Source: Rotaria sordida
Taxonomy: Eukaryota > Rotifera > Eurotatoria > Philodinida > Philodinidae
NCBI GenBank assembly: GCA_905250125.1
Contig: CAJNOL010000061.1
Coordinates: 124,001 to 188,000 of the forward strand
Direction: 5' to 3'
Length of the DNA: 64,000 nt
The translations under genes and the position numbers were made by a program. Below are positions 47,512-59,300 of the stretch, piece after piece. The notes beneath the pieces were generated by a model, which ran no database searches, was not told the DNA's origin, and worked only from the letters and a program-made list of their open reading frames with translations. The stretch's first letter is position 1. Every line of letters begins with the position of its first letter.

Positions 47512-48343
47512 TTTTTTGTTTGAAATTTTAGGTTTTTTTTTTATTTAAACAGAAGAAGTAAAAGAATTGATTCTATTTTTATTGGTTATTTTCGAAATCC
47601 AATACAAACTAAATTATAAATCGAAATCGAAAAGAAATGATTCATCTTTCAAAAATTAATCTTTCGTTTTATTTTTTCATAATTACGAAATTTTGAAATA
47701 AATTCACAAAAAAAAATATCGTTTTCAATAGATGTCAGTAAATTTCACTTTATATAAATTGTTCTTTTTTTTTTTTGTTTTTTAATATTCATTTAGATCT
47801 ATTAATAGTTTAATTCTAAAGTGTCCAAAAATAATTTCTAGAGAAAAAAAAAACAAAGTTTGTTTTTTTATTGGTTCGATTTCATCTAACATAGGTCAAT
47901 CAACCATGTGATACGATCCAGGCTCATGCGAGCAACGTATGGGATAGAGGATGATGGGAGCAAAAGTCTGACAATTTTTTCTTTCCTCCAACTCGCTCTT
48001 GTATGCGTAATTATTTGATCGACAATCTCGTCGTTTTTTTACTTGCTTGACATATCTCTCTCGTGCCCTGTGCCAACTATCGTCACCAAAAAAAAAAAAA
48101 ATAAAAAAGAACGCTAACGAACAAACATTTTCTTCGTATTCATCAACAGCATTGCACATAGACAACATATCGTGTGTGTACTTTGAGTTAGAAAAAAAGA
48201 AAAACAATGATTGATTTTCTCACATCTTCAACAACAACAACAGCAACATCAACTTGATTTTATATCATCTTGCTTGTATTAGGTTTTTTTTTTTCTTGAA
48301 ATTCATTTTTCTTATTTTTTTTTTTTATTCAAGGTCATAAAAT
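47512..48343. other. Divergent promoter region between MED18 and TP53INP
   Basis: About 830 bp between head-to-head genes. The part at 47890-48250 is less AT-rich and contains a 103-codon minus-strand open stretch (47896-48207) with no family motif, read as noise in the TP53INP 5' UTR/promoter. CAACAACAACAACAGCAAC occurs near 48228. Confidence 0.5.
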
Positions 48344-49334
48344 ATGTATAGAGTACTCACATCATTATGGTCTAGATCACCAACATCTAATAATAATAAT
48401 AATATTCGATTATCATCTGTTAATTCATCTGATTTATCGATTGATGAAGATGATTGGGTTCTTGTTTCAGATAATGGTTAGGATTTTTTTGAATAAATTT
48501 ATCTTTTAATTTTTTGATTATGCTTTATTTTTTATTTTTTGTTTTTTTTTCGTTCTTTCATCAATAATTTTAGTATCAAAAATAACTTCATCAAATGATT
48601 CTAATAGTATAATGACTAATAGTTGGATAGCATCGCCACCTTTAATGAAGACCGATGAATCTTCATTTATAAATCGATCGTCATCACCAACTACACATCA
48701 TTTTAATCCAATTGAGAATCTACTTATTGAACATGCGAGTATGAAAAATAATAATAAGATTGATAGCTATACTAGTATATATATATTTTTTTTTTATTGT
48801 TTAGGTATGAGTGTTTACGAACAAATTGCTTCGCGAACACGTTCTAAACGTCATCGAAAAACTGTTAATGATAATCTACTTGATGAACAAGTTGAAGAAG
48901 TTAAACATGACGGTGGTGGTGGTGGTGATGATGATGATGAAGATCGATCATCTGTTGTTCTTCAAGTAGGATTTGAATTTAAAATTTTATTGATTTTATA
49001 ACTGTTCTTTTATTTTTAGTATTCATCTCAACATCCGAATTTATCTTCAATTCATCATCGAAATTTAAATGCATCATTATGTCATTCAACAAATTCATCA
49101 ACATCAACACTTGAATCATCAACATCATCACTTATGGCTCATCAACGTCATTTACATCGTATTCATCAACAACGACGACGACGATCAGCTAAAACATCAT
49201 CAAAATTAATTTTAACAAATAATATTGATGAAACAACAAAACAAACATCGAACAAAATTATTGAACGACAACGTTTAAATTATGCTCGTACACCAAAACT
49301 TATTCTTCATCAACCATCACGTTCAAATCATTAG
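48344..49334 (+). CDS. TP53INP1: TP53INP-family autophagy/transcription regulator
   Basis: Exons 48344-48476, 48574-48738, 48805-48965 and 49020-49334 total 774 nt, 257 residues. IDEDDWVLVSDN near residue 38 is an acidic LC3-interacting (LIR) motif of the W-x-x-V kind. WIASPPLMKT and NPIENLLIEHASMSVYEQ match the second conserved TP53INP region (ENLLIEHPSMSVY in vertebrates). The C-terminal RQRLNYARTPKLILHQPSRS follows the basic/aromatic end of the family. Members shuttle between nucleus and autophagosomes, bind Atg8-type proteins, and act as p53-pathway cofactors in vertebrates. The rest is Ser/Asn/His-rich and disordered. Exon 2 ends at GAACATGCGA before GTATGA; reading through would give ASMKNNN and a stop-prone tail. 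Whether it is closer to TP53INP1 or TP53INP2 cannot be said. Confidence 0.87.
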
Positions 49335-50165
49335 TAGAATACAAATTTCTTTTCTTTTTCTTTTTCTTAAAATCTCGCATTTTCTCAGTATTACAGTAAA
49401 CAAAAAATTTTAAAAAAATAATCTATGTATGTATAATATTTACCGTGTCATTCCACTCTTTTGTGTTTTTTTTTTTTTCTTTATACATATTTATTTATAT
49501 ATATATATATTATATGTACATCCATATTTATCTTTGTATTTGTTCATATTGCTTTTTTTTTTTTTTTTTTGTATTGACATTTTTCTACACCAGTGTATTT
49601 GTGTATATACGAACATGCATTTTTTTTTCCTTTAATTTAGTTTCTTTGGACTCTTTTTTTTTTTCCTTGGTGTTGTGTAACGTCAGTGTTTTGTACAGCT
49701 TCGACGAAACAAAAACGAAAAATATTTAAAAAAAAAAGCCGCTCGTTTTTCTCCGTCTATTTTCTGTTGTGTGTCTGTATTTTTTTTTAGCATTTCTATC
49801 GAATCTGAGCCTAAGGGCTGATACATAAATTTATAAATTCGTCGCATACATGCATGTTTTTTTTTTTTTTTTTCGTTTCTAGTGCTTCTCTCTTTCTTTC
49901 GTTCTTCATATATATTACCTGTACATAACACCTTTCTTCTTTCTACGGTTCACTTTGTATAAGAGCAAAAGAAAAAAAAAAAAGAAAAAGAATGGTAAAT
50001 TATTATTGAAATAAAAAGATGAAGTTGTGAAAAAAGAAACAGATGATTTATTTATTTATTTTTTCTCTCTCTTCAATGATTCATTGGAAAAACAATTAAA
50101 TCAATGATTATTTTAGACTTTTGTTAGTGTGAGATGTTGTGAAGCAATGGAAATAAATAAAGCAT
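49335..50165. other. TP53INP 3' region with long T tracts
   Basis: Contains many T runs (49469-49480, 49553-49570, 49857-49873), a TA run (49497-49511), and AATAAATAAAG near 50152-50161 that could end the TP53INP transcript. It is the most homopolymer-rich part of the window. No coding exon was recognised; the apparent open stretches are Phe/Leu noise from T runs. Confidence 0.5.
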
Positions 50166-53100
50166 ATGATCAAGGTGAATATACTTGCATGTTTAAGAGG
50201 GAGAACAAAAATTTACTCATGTGTATCATTCGTCTCTTTAGATTCAGTGTCATTACCGTCTCATTCATTGATCGAGACAACAAGCACGGTTGATAACTCT
50301 GTAATCGATAATATGAGTTCTGATGAACATCAACAGAAAATTCATTCTCTATCATATGTATCTCTTTTAAAATCATATTCATCATTACCATCTCAACATC
50401 CAATTCGTTTTATTGGATTATCTGCACAAGTTTTTTTCTATTATTTAGGTTATGGTTATTTACAAGTTCGTTATATTAATATAAAATATTAAATTTATTA
50501 TAGAAATCTTTATTAAAAGGAACTTTTATTTACATTGGATGGTTTTAAACATACTTCTTGGTTTTTATCATGTTATCAATTTTTTATTTATAGTGTTCTT
50601 TCATTTATTCAAATTGGTTTTATTGGATTAAATCAACGAAGGTATTTGAAAATATTAATTTTTTCTTTTTAATTGAAATTATTTTTATTTCTAGAGCAAG
50701 TTATCGATCTTATTTAATTCTTGCTTTACTTACTGTAGCTACAATGGGTTTATCAAACCATTCAATCGGTTATTTAAATTATCCGTAAGAAAATATTTGA
50801 ATTTCTTTTGTATATATATATATTCATTTAGTACACAAGTCATGTTCAAATGTTGTAAATTGATACCGGTACTTATTGGTGGTATTATTATTCAAAGTAA
50901 GAAAAAAAAAGAACTAATATAAATCTAAAAGACTAATAAATTACATATATTTTTTTTTTCTTTTTTGTTTTATTAAGAAAAAACATTTAATCGTTATGAT
51001 GTTGCTGCTGCTTTTTGTATGTCAATTGGATTAGTTTTTTTTACTTTAGCTGATTCAAAAGTTCGACCAAATTTTAATTCATACGGTATAAGAAGAAAGA
51101 CACAAAAAAAAATTTTTTTTATTTGATAGAACTCATTATTCTTCAGGTGTAATTGTCATTTGTTCAGCTCTTATTGCTGATGCTATTATTGGTAATTATC
51201 AAGAAAAAATTATGAAAATGCATCATGTTTCTAATGTTGAAATAGTAATATTAAAAGAGAAAAAAAAAATAGATATGTTTATTTTTATCAAACTATTTTA
51301 ATTATGATTATTTTTAGGTATTTTATAGTTTTATGTTTGGTTTTCTCATTATTTTAATTGGTCTCTTATTAACAAATAATTTCTTTTCAAGCATGGTTTT
51401 TTGGAATAAGGTTTTATATTTTGTCTAATTTAATATTATTTATTTTCTTATAGAATTATTATACAAGTTGACAAATAGATATTGAGTTCAAGTTGTTTAA
51501 TGTTAGAAAAACAAAAATCTTAGTCGGAAACATTAGCTCGCATACAAATGAATGCACTTATAACAAGGACTTTTTTTTGAAGATTTCTTGACAGTTATCT
51601 TTGATTAGTTTTAACTGCGTATTATAGATATCCAGGGTTATTCTACTATGTTGAGTAGGATATGATAAAGATAGAAGTATTACAGAATACAGTAGAATAA
51701 TGGTAAGAGAATATAGATGTACGGATTACATTCTGATTCCGAACGCTTTATTAGTCAATGTTCTAAAAGTACAAAATGACTGCATTGTAGAATCAAGACA
51801 AGATTTATTATGTAAAAAAAAAAACAACGATCATTAATGAAATATAATTGAGTATCTAATTTTTATTAGATTCAAAATCAAGATCGTCCTTGTCACTTGT
51901 ATTGAATACCTTGATATGTCAATAACAAAAAGAACACAATCTCTTTTTGATAACTATTAACATTCAAATGATCATCCAAATATCTTTGCTTTGTTTCAAT
52001 CAAAATATTTTCATTTACCATTGATCTAGATATATCTTATCCAGATACAAATATTTTGATATGTTTGACAATGAGAATGTAATTGACAAAAATAATATCC
52101 TTCTAAATGCTTATTAGTTTTTTGATCAAATTTTAATGAAATCAAATAAATTCGAAAATGAAGAAGGAAATAAAGCAGCTTGAATAATAATATTATAAAA
52201 AAAACTCTATTAATTTCTGTCAAATCGAGCTATCTATAATGATAATCATAGTAAATCTATTTTTGCTTGTTTTCATAATGCAGACATGTTTTTTTCTTTT
52301 TCCTCCCGATTCTATTTTGCGAACATCTTTTTTCTTCCAATTAAGGAAAAATCTCTGTAATCAACAACATGCAGAATGATCATTTTTAGCTACATCAATT
52401 TGGGTGTGGTTATTCTATTTTGGGCGATAAAAGTCACTCATTATACTATAGAATTAGACTAGTTCGACAGAAAATAATATGGATCTTCTGTTTAGTTTCT
52501 TTTTCTTCTGTTGTTTACCATCCCAGATTGAAGAAGTACGATCGTAAATGACCGTATACGGAGAAAAATACGGTCGTTTACAGTTTCCGTACTTTATCGT
52601 ATACGGTTATAACGATATACAATCGTAATACTGAGTCATGTAGTACGGCCGTATACGATCGAAAACGACAATGCACGGACCGGTTCTCTGAGTATATGGA
52701 CTCTGTAAACCTCGTCCTAGGATGTTATCTTTTACTGATTTACTTGAATTAGTATATTGAATAACAATAGATTTTGTATTCATTTATAAATAAATATATT
52801 AAATAAATTATCAAAAAAAAAAAAAAAAGAAATTCAATAAGAGAATTTTAGTTGAATTTACTTGGTTTATATGAATCATTTATTCAATATATAATTTATC
52901 AAAAAAACATAATATCTTATAAAGTGAAAAAATTCATTTAATTGTTCATGAATATGGAATAAAAGAAGATCTTCAGCCTCACTCATATCCACATACTTTA
53001 CAATCTTTCAGCTAAGATAAAAAAAATTTTTTGTCAGTCAAGGTACAAAGAGAAAAACTTATCCTGTACATTTCTACTGTGAATAAATGAAGTTTGAAGG

Positions 53101-53725
53101 AAACAAAAAAATATTGCTGAAGTAACATGCATCGAATGATTAGTTCTGATGTATTTTACTGAAACTCATTGAACATTATGTAGAAATGAACGAATATTTA
53201 TCAATTGATATAATCTAATTTGATAGTTGATTGATAGATTAATATTTTAATTTATTTCGTTATATTTTAATTCAATATTGAATAATTATAATGAATTTTT
53301 TTCTTTAGCATCCAATTTCAACTTATGGTTATAGTTTATTATTTTCTATATTTGGTTATTTGGGTATAGATATTGTTTTAACTTTAATAAAAGAATATGG
53401 TGCATTAATCTGTGTTGCTGTTACAACATGTCGAAAAGCAATAACAATTATATTATCATTTATACTCTTTTCAAAACCATTTGTTTTCGAGTATCTAGAA
53501 GTTTTTTTTTAATAATTAAATGAATTTTTTCATATGTTCAATTTTTCTTTTATTAGTTATGTTTGGTCTGGTTTAATTGTTGTTATTGGTATTTATCTTA
53601 ATGTTTATAGTCGAAATCAAACAGCATTTAATACTAAAATTGTATCTTATATAAATAGTTTATCTAATTTTCGTTGGTGGCCAAAGTTTTCAACCTCGAC
53701 TACATCTCGAATATTACCTGTTTAA
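50166..53725 (+). CDS. SLC35B3: Golgi PAPS transporter, SLC35B3 type
   Basis: Nine exons (50166-50465, 50520-50641, 50695-50784, 50832-50896, 50978-51085, 51147-51244, 51318-51410, 53309-53490, 53557-53725) total 1227 nt, 408 residues; human SLC35B3 has 401. Conserved segments in order: QVFFYYLGYGYLQELLFTLD, TMGLSNHSIGYLNYPTQVMF, KCCKLIPVLIGGIIIQ, FCMSIGLVFFTLADSKVRPN, ALIADAIIGNYQEKIM, FSMVFWNKHPISTYGYSLL-like join, CVAVTTCRKAITIILSFILF and YVWSGLIVVIGIYLNVYSRN. It should have about ten membrane spans and carry the sulfate donor PAPS into the Golgi. The start is uncertain: ATGs at 50166 and 50313 are in frame, and an acceptor-like TCTCTTTAG near 50240 could mean a spliced 5' part. Intron 7 is 1.9 kb and carries a palindrome-rich island; the other introns are 47-81 bp. 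Confidence 0.92.
52536..52690. repeat. Palindrome-rich island in the long SLC35B3 intron
   Basis: GTAAATGACCGTAT and ATACGGTCGTTTAC form an inverted repeat (one mismatch) around a short loop. CGTATACGG recurs several times (CCGTATACGG, TCGTATACGG, GCCGTATACGATCG). The island is richer in G and C than the intron around it. It resembles the end or core of a small inverted-repeat mobile element, but no target duplication was identified. Confidence 0.5.
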
Positions 53726-54328
53726 TTAGTTTGATGATACTCGAATGTTTTTTGTTTTATTTTTGACAAATGTGTTATAGAAACATTTTTCGTTTTATTA
53801 ATTAAAAACTTAGTAAGTGCAAATAAAAGAATGTTTTATAATTCGATAAAATTTGATCAGAAATTTTATAATAAATGAATTATAATATAATTTTTATTCA
53901 TATCAAGTATTATAAGTGTATTTTACGTCGTTTAAGAATTGATTTTTTTTAAAAAAAAATGAAATATTAGACAGTGTAAATGTTTGCTTTGTTTTTTTTT
54001 AATGCATCCGATAAATAGAAGCACTTGAAATTTATACAACTTAAAAAAGAAAAGAATGAGATTGAAAGAAATTGACCTAGAAAATGTCAATGATTGTGAA
54101 CTGAGTTAACTTCAGTTTGTTTGTATTCAAAATAAATCTATCGAATATTTGTCTAGAGTATAATTGTTATTTGGATAATGATTTATTCATGTAATATTGA
54201 TTGTTTTTTTTTTTGTTATATAAATTGTATTTAATGTATTTCGATAATGAAAAAAGATATTGATAACTATCATAGATTTATTTTTTAGTATTAAAATTTT
54301 ATCAAATTAATGAAAAACAAAAACACAT
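53726..54328. other. Shared 3' region between convergent genes
   Basis: AT-rich spacer between the SLC35B3 stop (+) and the alpha/beta hydrolase stop (-). AATAAATG near 53871-53877 could end the SLC35B3 transcript. Nothing else was seen. Confidence 0.45.
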
Positions 54329-55065
54329 CTATTTATGATAATCAAGAATCATTTTTTTAATAATATCTAATGTTTCTTTCTTTCTTAAATGATGATCATC
54401 ATCTACTTCAATCATTAATATTGAATATTTATTTAATAAACGAAGTTTTTGCATATATTCACGACTTGTTTCAATAGGTACAACATCATCATGTAGACCA
54501 TGAATAATTGTTATAGGACAAGTTGTTACAATAGGATATGATGCATATGTTTGAAGATCATGAAAAAATTCATAATCAATTGGTTCATCACATTGTGTCA
54601 TTGGATTAAAATGATTCATAAATCCATTATTTTTCCATTGTTCTATATTAACTTTTGATGTCCATCGTTGAATAGGATTAAATGCAGGTGCAAGAAGAAG
54701 TAATGAATGAATTAATTTAGGTTGTCGTTGAGTTATAAGTGTAGAGACAAGACCACCAAATGAACTACCGATAAGAAACCAAATCGAATTTGATTCTATA
54801 TTTTACAAAAAGACAATAAATAAAATTATAAATTGAGTTAATAAATCTTAGTACCAATAATGTTTTTTTCGACATGATCAACCATTTTACTAAGACATTG
54901 CTTACGAAAACTAGGTATATTCAGATCAGGTAAATCAAGTGATATGTTCAACTCATCTTGAAACCATTGACGTAATTGAACACCTTTAGTAGCTAATGGT
55001 GAACTAGCAAAACCATGCAAATAGGCATATCTTAGAGTAGTCGTAGCAAAAGATTTGTTAGCCAT
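54329..55065 (-). CDS. Alpha/beta hydrolase, serine esterase/peptidase-like
   Basis: Two exons (54855-55065, 54329-54795) give 678 nt, 225 residues. The N-terminus YAYLHGFASSPLATKGVQL resembles the HGFxSxPxSxKG start of small YqiA/UPF0227-like and related bacterial hydrolases. LDLPDLNIPSF follows. The nucleophile elbow is FLIGSSFGG (GxSxG). LLLAPAFNP, then TCPITIIHGLHDDVVP supplies the acid (Asp in HDD), and EVDDDHHLRKK the catalytic histidine. The protein has no signal peptide. The triad is complete, so it should be an active hydrolase; substrate unknown. The closest look is to prokaryote or protist proteins rather than to typical animal lipases, which raises transfer as a possibility, but one canonical intron shows it is settled in a eukaryotic genome. 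Confidence 0.85.
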
Positions 55066-55606
55066 TTAATCAAGAGAATTTCTTTTTTTCATCAATACTG
55101 AATGGACCAAGCAAACAACAAATTGTTGATAAGTATGAACTTCGTATTGAACATAAGAAAGAGGGTGCAAGTATATCATATTTTTCTCGTACTGATGAAT
55201 AGATAAATCAAACTAATACTTTTGTTTCATTTGAATATTTTTATTAATATTCTTTAATATATCGATGTTGTGATAATAATTAAGAATATTATTATTCATT
55301 ATCTGATGTATAAATCATCTTGAATTGATATTATCTTACTACGAAAAGAAACAATTACAATCGATAGTCAATTTTCATATATCTTTATGTTCTTAAATGA
55401 AATATTTTGTTTGATAAATTTTGTTTTTAATTAATTGAAATATTTATTTTTATTTCATTTTCATTAACTATTAGATCGAATTCTCATAGCAACTGAATAT
55501 TCATCCTATTTTTCTTTTTTTGTATCAATAACACTTATTGTTTTGTTATGTTTATCATCGATGTTCTGCTGATTTAATAAATATATTAATAATATCGAAT
55601 TACGAT
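55066..55606. other. Divergent upstream region
   Basis: About 540 bp between the hydrolase start (-) and the unrecognised protein start (+). AT-rich; no exon was recognised. An in-frame upstream ATG for the plus-strand gene exists at 55538. Confidence 0.4.
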
Positions 55607-56365
55607 ATGGCAGGACCTAAACGACTTCGTCAACGAATATTAACAGATAATAAAAATTTTCCAATATCTTCAAGTACTTTTATCGAAACTCCATTAACAT
55701 CAACCATCAGTATATCAGGAACAACATACAATCATTTGAATATTTTCAATCATAAAGAATCTATTCAAGCTACTGAACTAGTCAATTTACAACAACAACA
55801 ACAACAAAGAGATAGATTTGATGAAAAATTTAAATTAATTCAAAATGATTTCGAAATTATACCAAAAACAACAATAAATAATAAGCATACAAATGCTGAT
55901 ATAACTAAAACCATTGTTGATGAAATACAGAGTAATAATGAAGACGATTGGGTATGATTTAATCTAAAAACATATAAGTAATTTTTTTCCCACATATATA
56001 TTCAGGTTTGTCCAGTGGCTGTAGCATTGAGAAGAGCAGGCTATAATGTAAATACATTGTCTACTCTAAGCCTAGTATTTTTTGTATTCATCTTATATTT
56101 TTATTAAACAGGTACCACTCAGACCTTCAAAATCTTGGCTTGAACGAGGTTAGCAAACATTTTGTTATTAACTCTTTGTTTTTGTTGATTAGAGGTCAAT
56201 TAGTTCGCATCTGAGGATCTGTTGAAAATGTCTTCAGATCTGAACTGATCGTTCTTTTACTCATTTTATCTAAACTTTGAACTGAAATCAGATCGAACCC
56301 ATATTTCTGATAATAATATATATTCTTTAGATCGAAAGAAACAAGCATTATTACGTGAACGATAA
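55607..56365 (+). CDS. Unrecognised 152-residue protein with conserved-looking C-terminus
   Basis: Exons 55607-55951, 56006-56047, 56112-56148 and 56331-56365 total 459 nt and agree in phase. It starts MAGPKRLRQRILTDNKNFPI, then has Ser/Thr and Gln-rich sequence (LQQQQQQRDRFDEKF). The last 40 residues are the part that looks constrained: EDDWVCPVAVALRRAGY, NVPLRPSKSWLER and DRKKQALLRER. They are spread over four exons, three of them under 45 nt, and all join cleanly, which is strong evidence of a real gene. No signal peptide or membrane span; likely intracellular. I could not name the family. An upstream in-frame ATG (55538) would add 23 residues, but the sequence there looks non-coding. Confidence 0.75.
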
Positions 56366-59300
56366 ACATCATTCAAAGAAACGTAGTCTTATTATTATTA
56401 TTATTATGGTTTCATCATATAACATCATTAAATATAATAGAAAATAACTACAAAAAATCATTTGATATTGACTATTCCAAGATGATTTAAAATAAAATAA
56501 TGAAAATAATTATATTTTATTATTTTATACTCATTCCATTATTAATATTTGTCATGACTCTTTACAAAATTACGTCAGTTGTTTCTAATAACGTTAAATA
56601 GCTAAGTAAAAAATAAAAAAGAAACACTCAAGCGTACAACTTTCAGTTAATTTAATATTCGATATTCATTTGAAAAGATTATCATTTCCATGACTTAACA
56701 AAAGAAGAAAAAAAAAAAAAAAAGCAAAGTTTGAAAGTCATGCATCATACAAAAGTAGTTTTATTTGATATTTAAATTGGTCTTGTTATAATATATAATT
56801 TGAATGGTAATGAGTCTAGGCTTTTGGGAAAAGAAAATGATCGTAATTATAAAATGTATTTTGAAATCTATTACAGAACATGTCGACTCATTTTTTAAGT
56901 TCATTTTTTTTTTTTGTATAAATCATTAACTATATTAAGATTTTCTACTAATAATTATCATCTTTGAATTCTATCAAGGTAAAAAAAGCTACTCCATGAA
57001 CTAATGGTGATTTATAAAAAGATAGATAGATAGAAAGAAATATTTTTCTTGTTACATATCATTCTTCAAAATTGTTATTTACTACTTAGAATAAAAATAT
57101 CTCACTCTATTTTTATTCATAATATATCTAACACCTAACTTTATTAAAATCATCAATCTTCTTTTGATTATAATTGAAAAATATCATATTCAATGATACT
57201 ATACAATGATTTTTTATATTCAGCAATCGTAATTAATTATGTGGTATAGTTATGATTGATTTGTATAATAATGTTAAAGAATTTATTTTTCTCTTCTTCA
57301 TAAATGATCTAAAATTTGATTTTCATATATATATATTAGAGTTCAAATTGATGGATATCAAATGTTGAATGAAGAATATGTTTGTTTTCATTCTAAATGA
57401 GAAATTTTACTATTTGCACTCGCATTACACAAATACAAAGAAAAAACTAATGAGTATCCGGATGCTTCTTGGAGTATCTGTATGCAAAAAAACAAGTAGT
57501 TCGAGTTAATAAGTAAGATAAGGTTAAAAGATATATGTGTATAAGTAGAACATGTTATATAGGCATTTAAATTATGCAAGCGAAAGGAAATGCTCTGTTT
57601 AATGAAAACAAAAAAAAAAGAAATCATCGAATTATACGGATTTCAAACATCAGGAAGTTGTGCTGGTGAAAAGTTCATTTAGTTTGATTTAATGACTACA
57701 TTAAAAAATATTTTTGATATTTCAATCAAAGAAATATCGTTCTAATTCTATAGCATATTATTTTAGTCTTTTTCTTTTTTGATAAGATTATTATAAAACT
57801 ATTATTCTTTCGTTTTTTCTTTTTGTTTTGGTATATTGTTAGAAGAAAAATTTTCATTACCATCAATATATTTTTAAATATAATCAAACATATGAATAGA
57901 AATAGATTAGTGTTGTTTTATATATTGTAATTATTTATTTTTCTCATCTTTTATCATAAGTTAATTCAAATTTTTTGATTTGAATTTCATTTTAATTTTA
58001 TTCTTAGATTATTAATACTATATTTTGATTTTTATATATCGATTTATTCTATGAGTAAATAATAAGTGTATATTTTAGAAGAAAATTTTCATATATAATT
58101 AGAATACGAGTGTGTTGTTGTTATAGTATCATTTCACTTATATTTAATAGTTCTTTCTTTCCTTTGCTCTATTCTCGTAGTAAAAACATGTACGCAATAC
58201 ACCTACGTATTATCTTCTTCATCTTCAGACTATCTCTTCTTTCAATATTTTTTCTTCTCATTCATGTTTCTTACTAAGTACTTTTAGTTTTTCCTAGCTC
58301 ATTCAGATATAGATATAGTAATCGTTGGAAGAAGTAAGCAGTAGTTAAATATTTTTTGATCTGTTAGATCAATCATCCAATAACATAGTAGCGTAACTAG
58401 AAAAATGTTAAATAAGACAAAAAAAAAAAAACAATAAGCATTTCATTTTTTTATAGATAGAATAAAGAGTATATATACATAGGTATCGATGTAGGAGAAA
58501 CTAGAATGATTTAGACCTTTCAGATTTTTTTATCGCGTGTCTGCGAAAATTTCAAGCAGCTGTCGGAAAATTGTCTGACAAGTTTTAGAGAAGGTAGCTT
58601 GTCTCATTCACTTTCTGTCAATCAAACCTACCTGTCAAATTTTTAGTTCCTTTCATTGCGAAAAATTATCATGACCTCTCTCCACATATGATTATGTCAA
58701 ACGAGATTATTCAAAATAGTTTCGTGACTAAAATCATATGTATATTGTTAGTTCCACAAGGAAACTCTCTTGCTCTATGTATAGATAGTAAAAAATAATG
58801 CTCTGTTCTTTTATGATATTTCATTATACTTCAACTAATATCATTATAATAAAATTTTGACAAAGAATTATTTGTCATGATATGTGATAATAACATGAAT
58901 GCTTATGTCAGAAAAAGGTTGATGAGTATTTTTTTTTTGAATAACTTTTGACAGAAACAAGATAGAGAAATGTGAATTTCACTGTTGAAAAGAAAAGATG
59001 AAAATACATAAAATTTTTTCAATTAGTTTTCTAAATATTAGAAAAAATGTTTTTTTTTTCTTTCACTAAGAAACAGGAAAAGCAAAAAGTGATGTTTTCA
59101 GAATATTTACTACGCAATCGACCTAGAGTATCGACTGGAATACCTATAACTGCTTAATGATAAAATATGAATCGTTTTGTAGATTTTCAGTTAATAATTT
59201 GAATGCAGACTTGATATATGAAAACTCACTGTCAACCATCCATGGAGTACAAGTGTTTTCGAAAAAGTTGATTGGAAAGCTTTAAAAAACTAGTAGAAAA

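Noticed and set aside
47896-48207. 103-codon frame upstream of MED18 and TP53INP
   Set aside because: No motif, Phe-rich start from T runs, no partner exons.
49429-49729. Overlapping Phe/Tyr/Ile-rich frames of 68 and 94 codons
   Set aside because: Produced by poly-T and TA tracts in the TP53INP 3' region.
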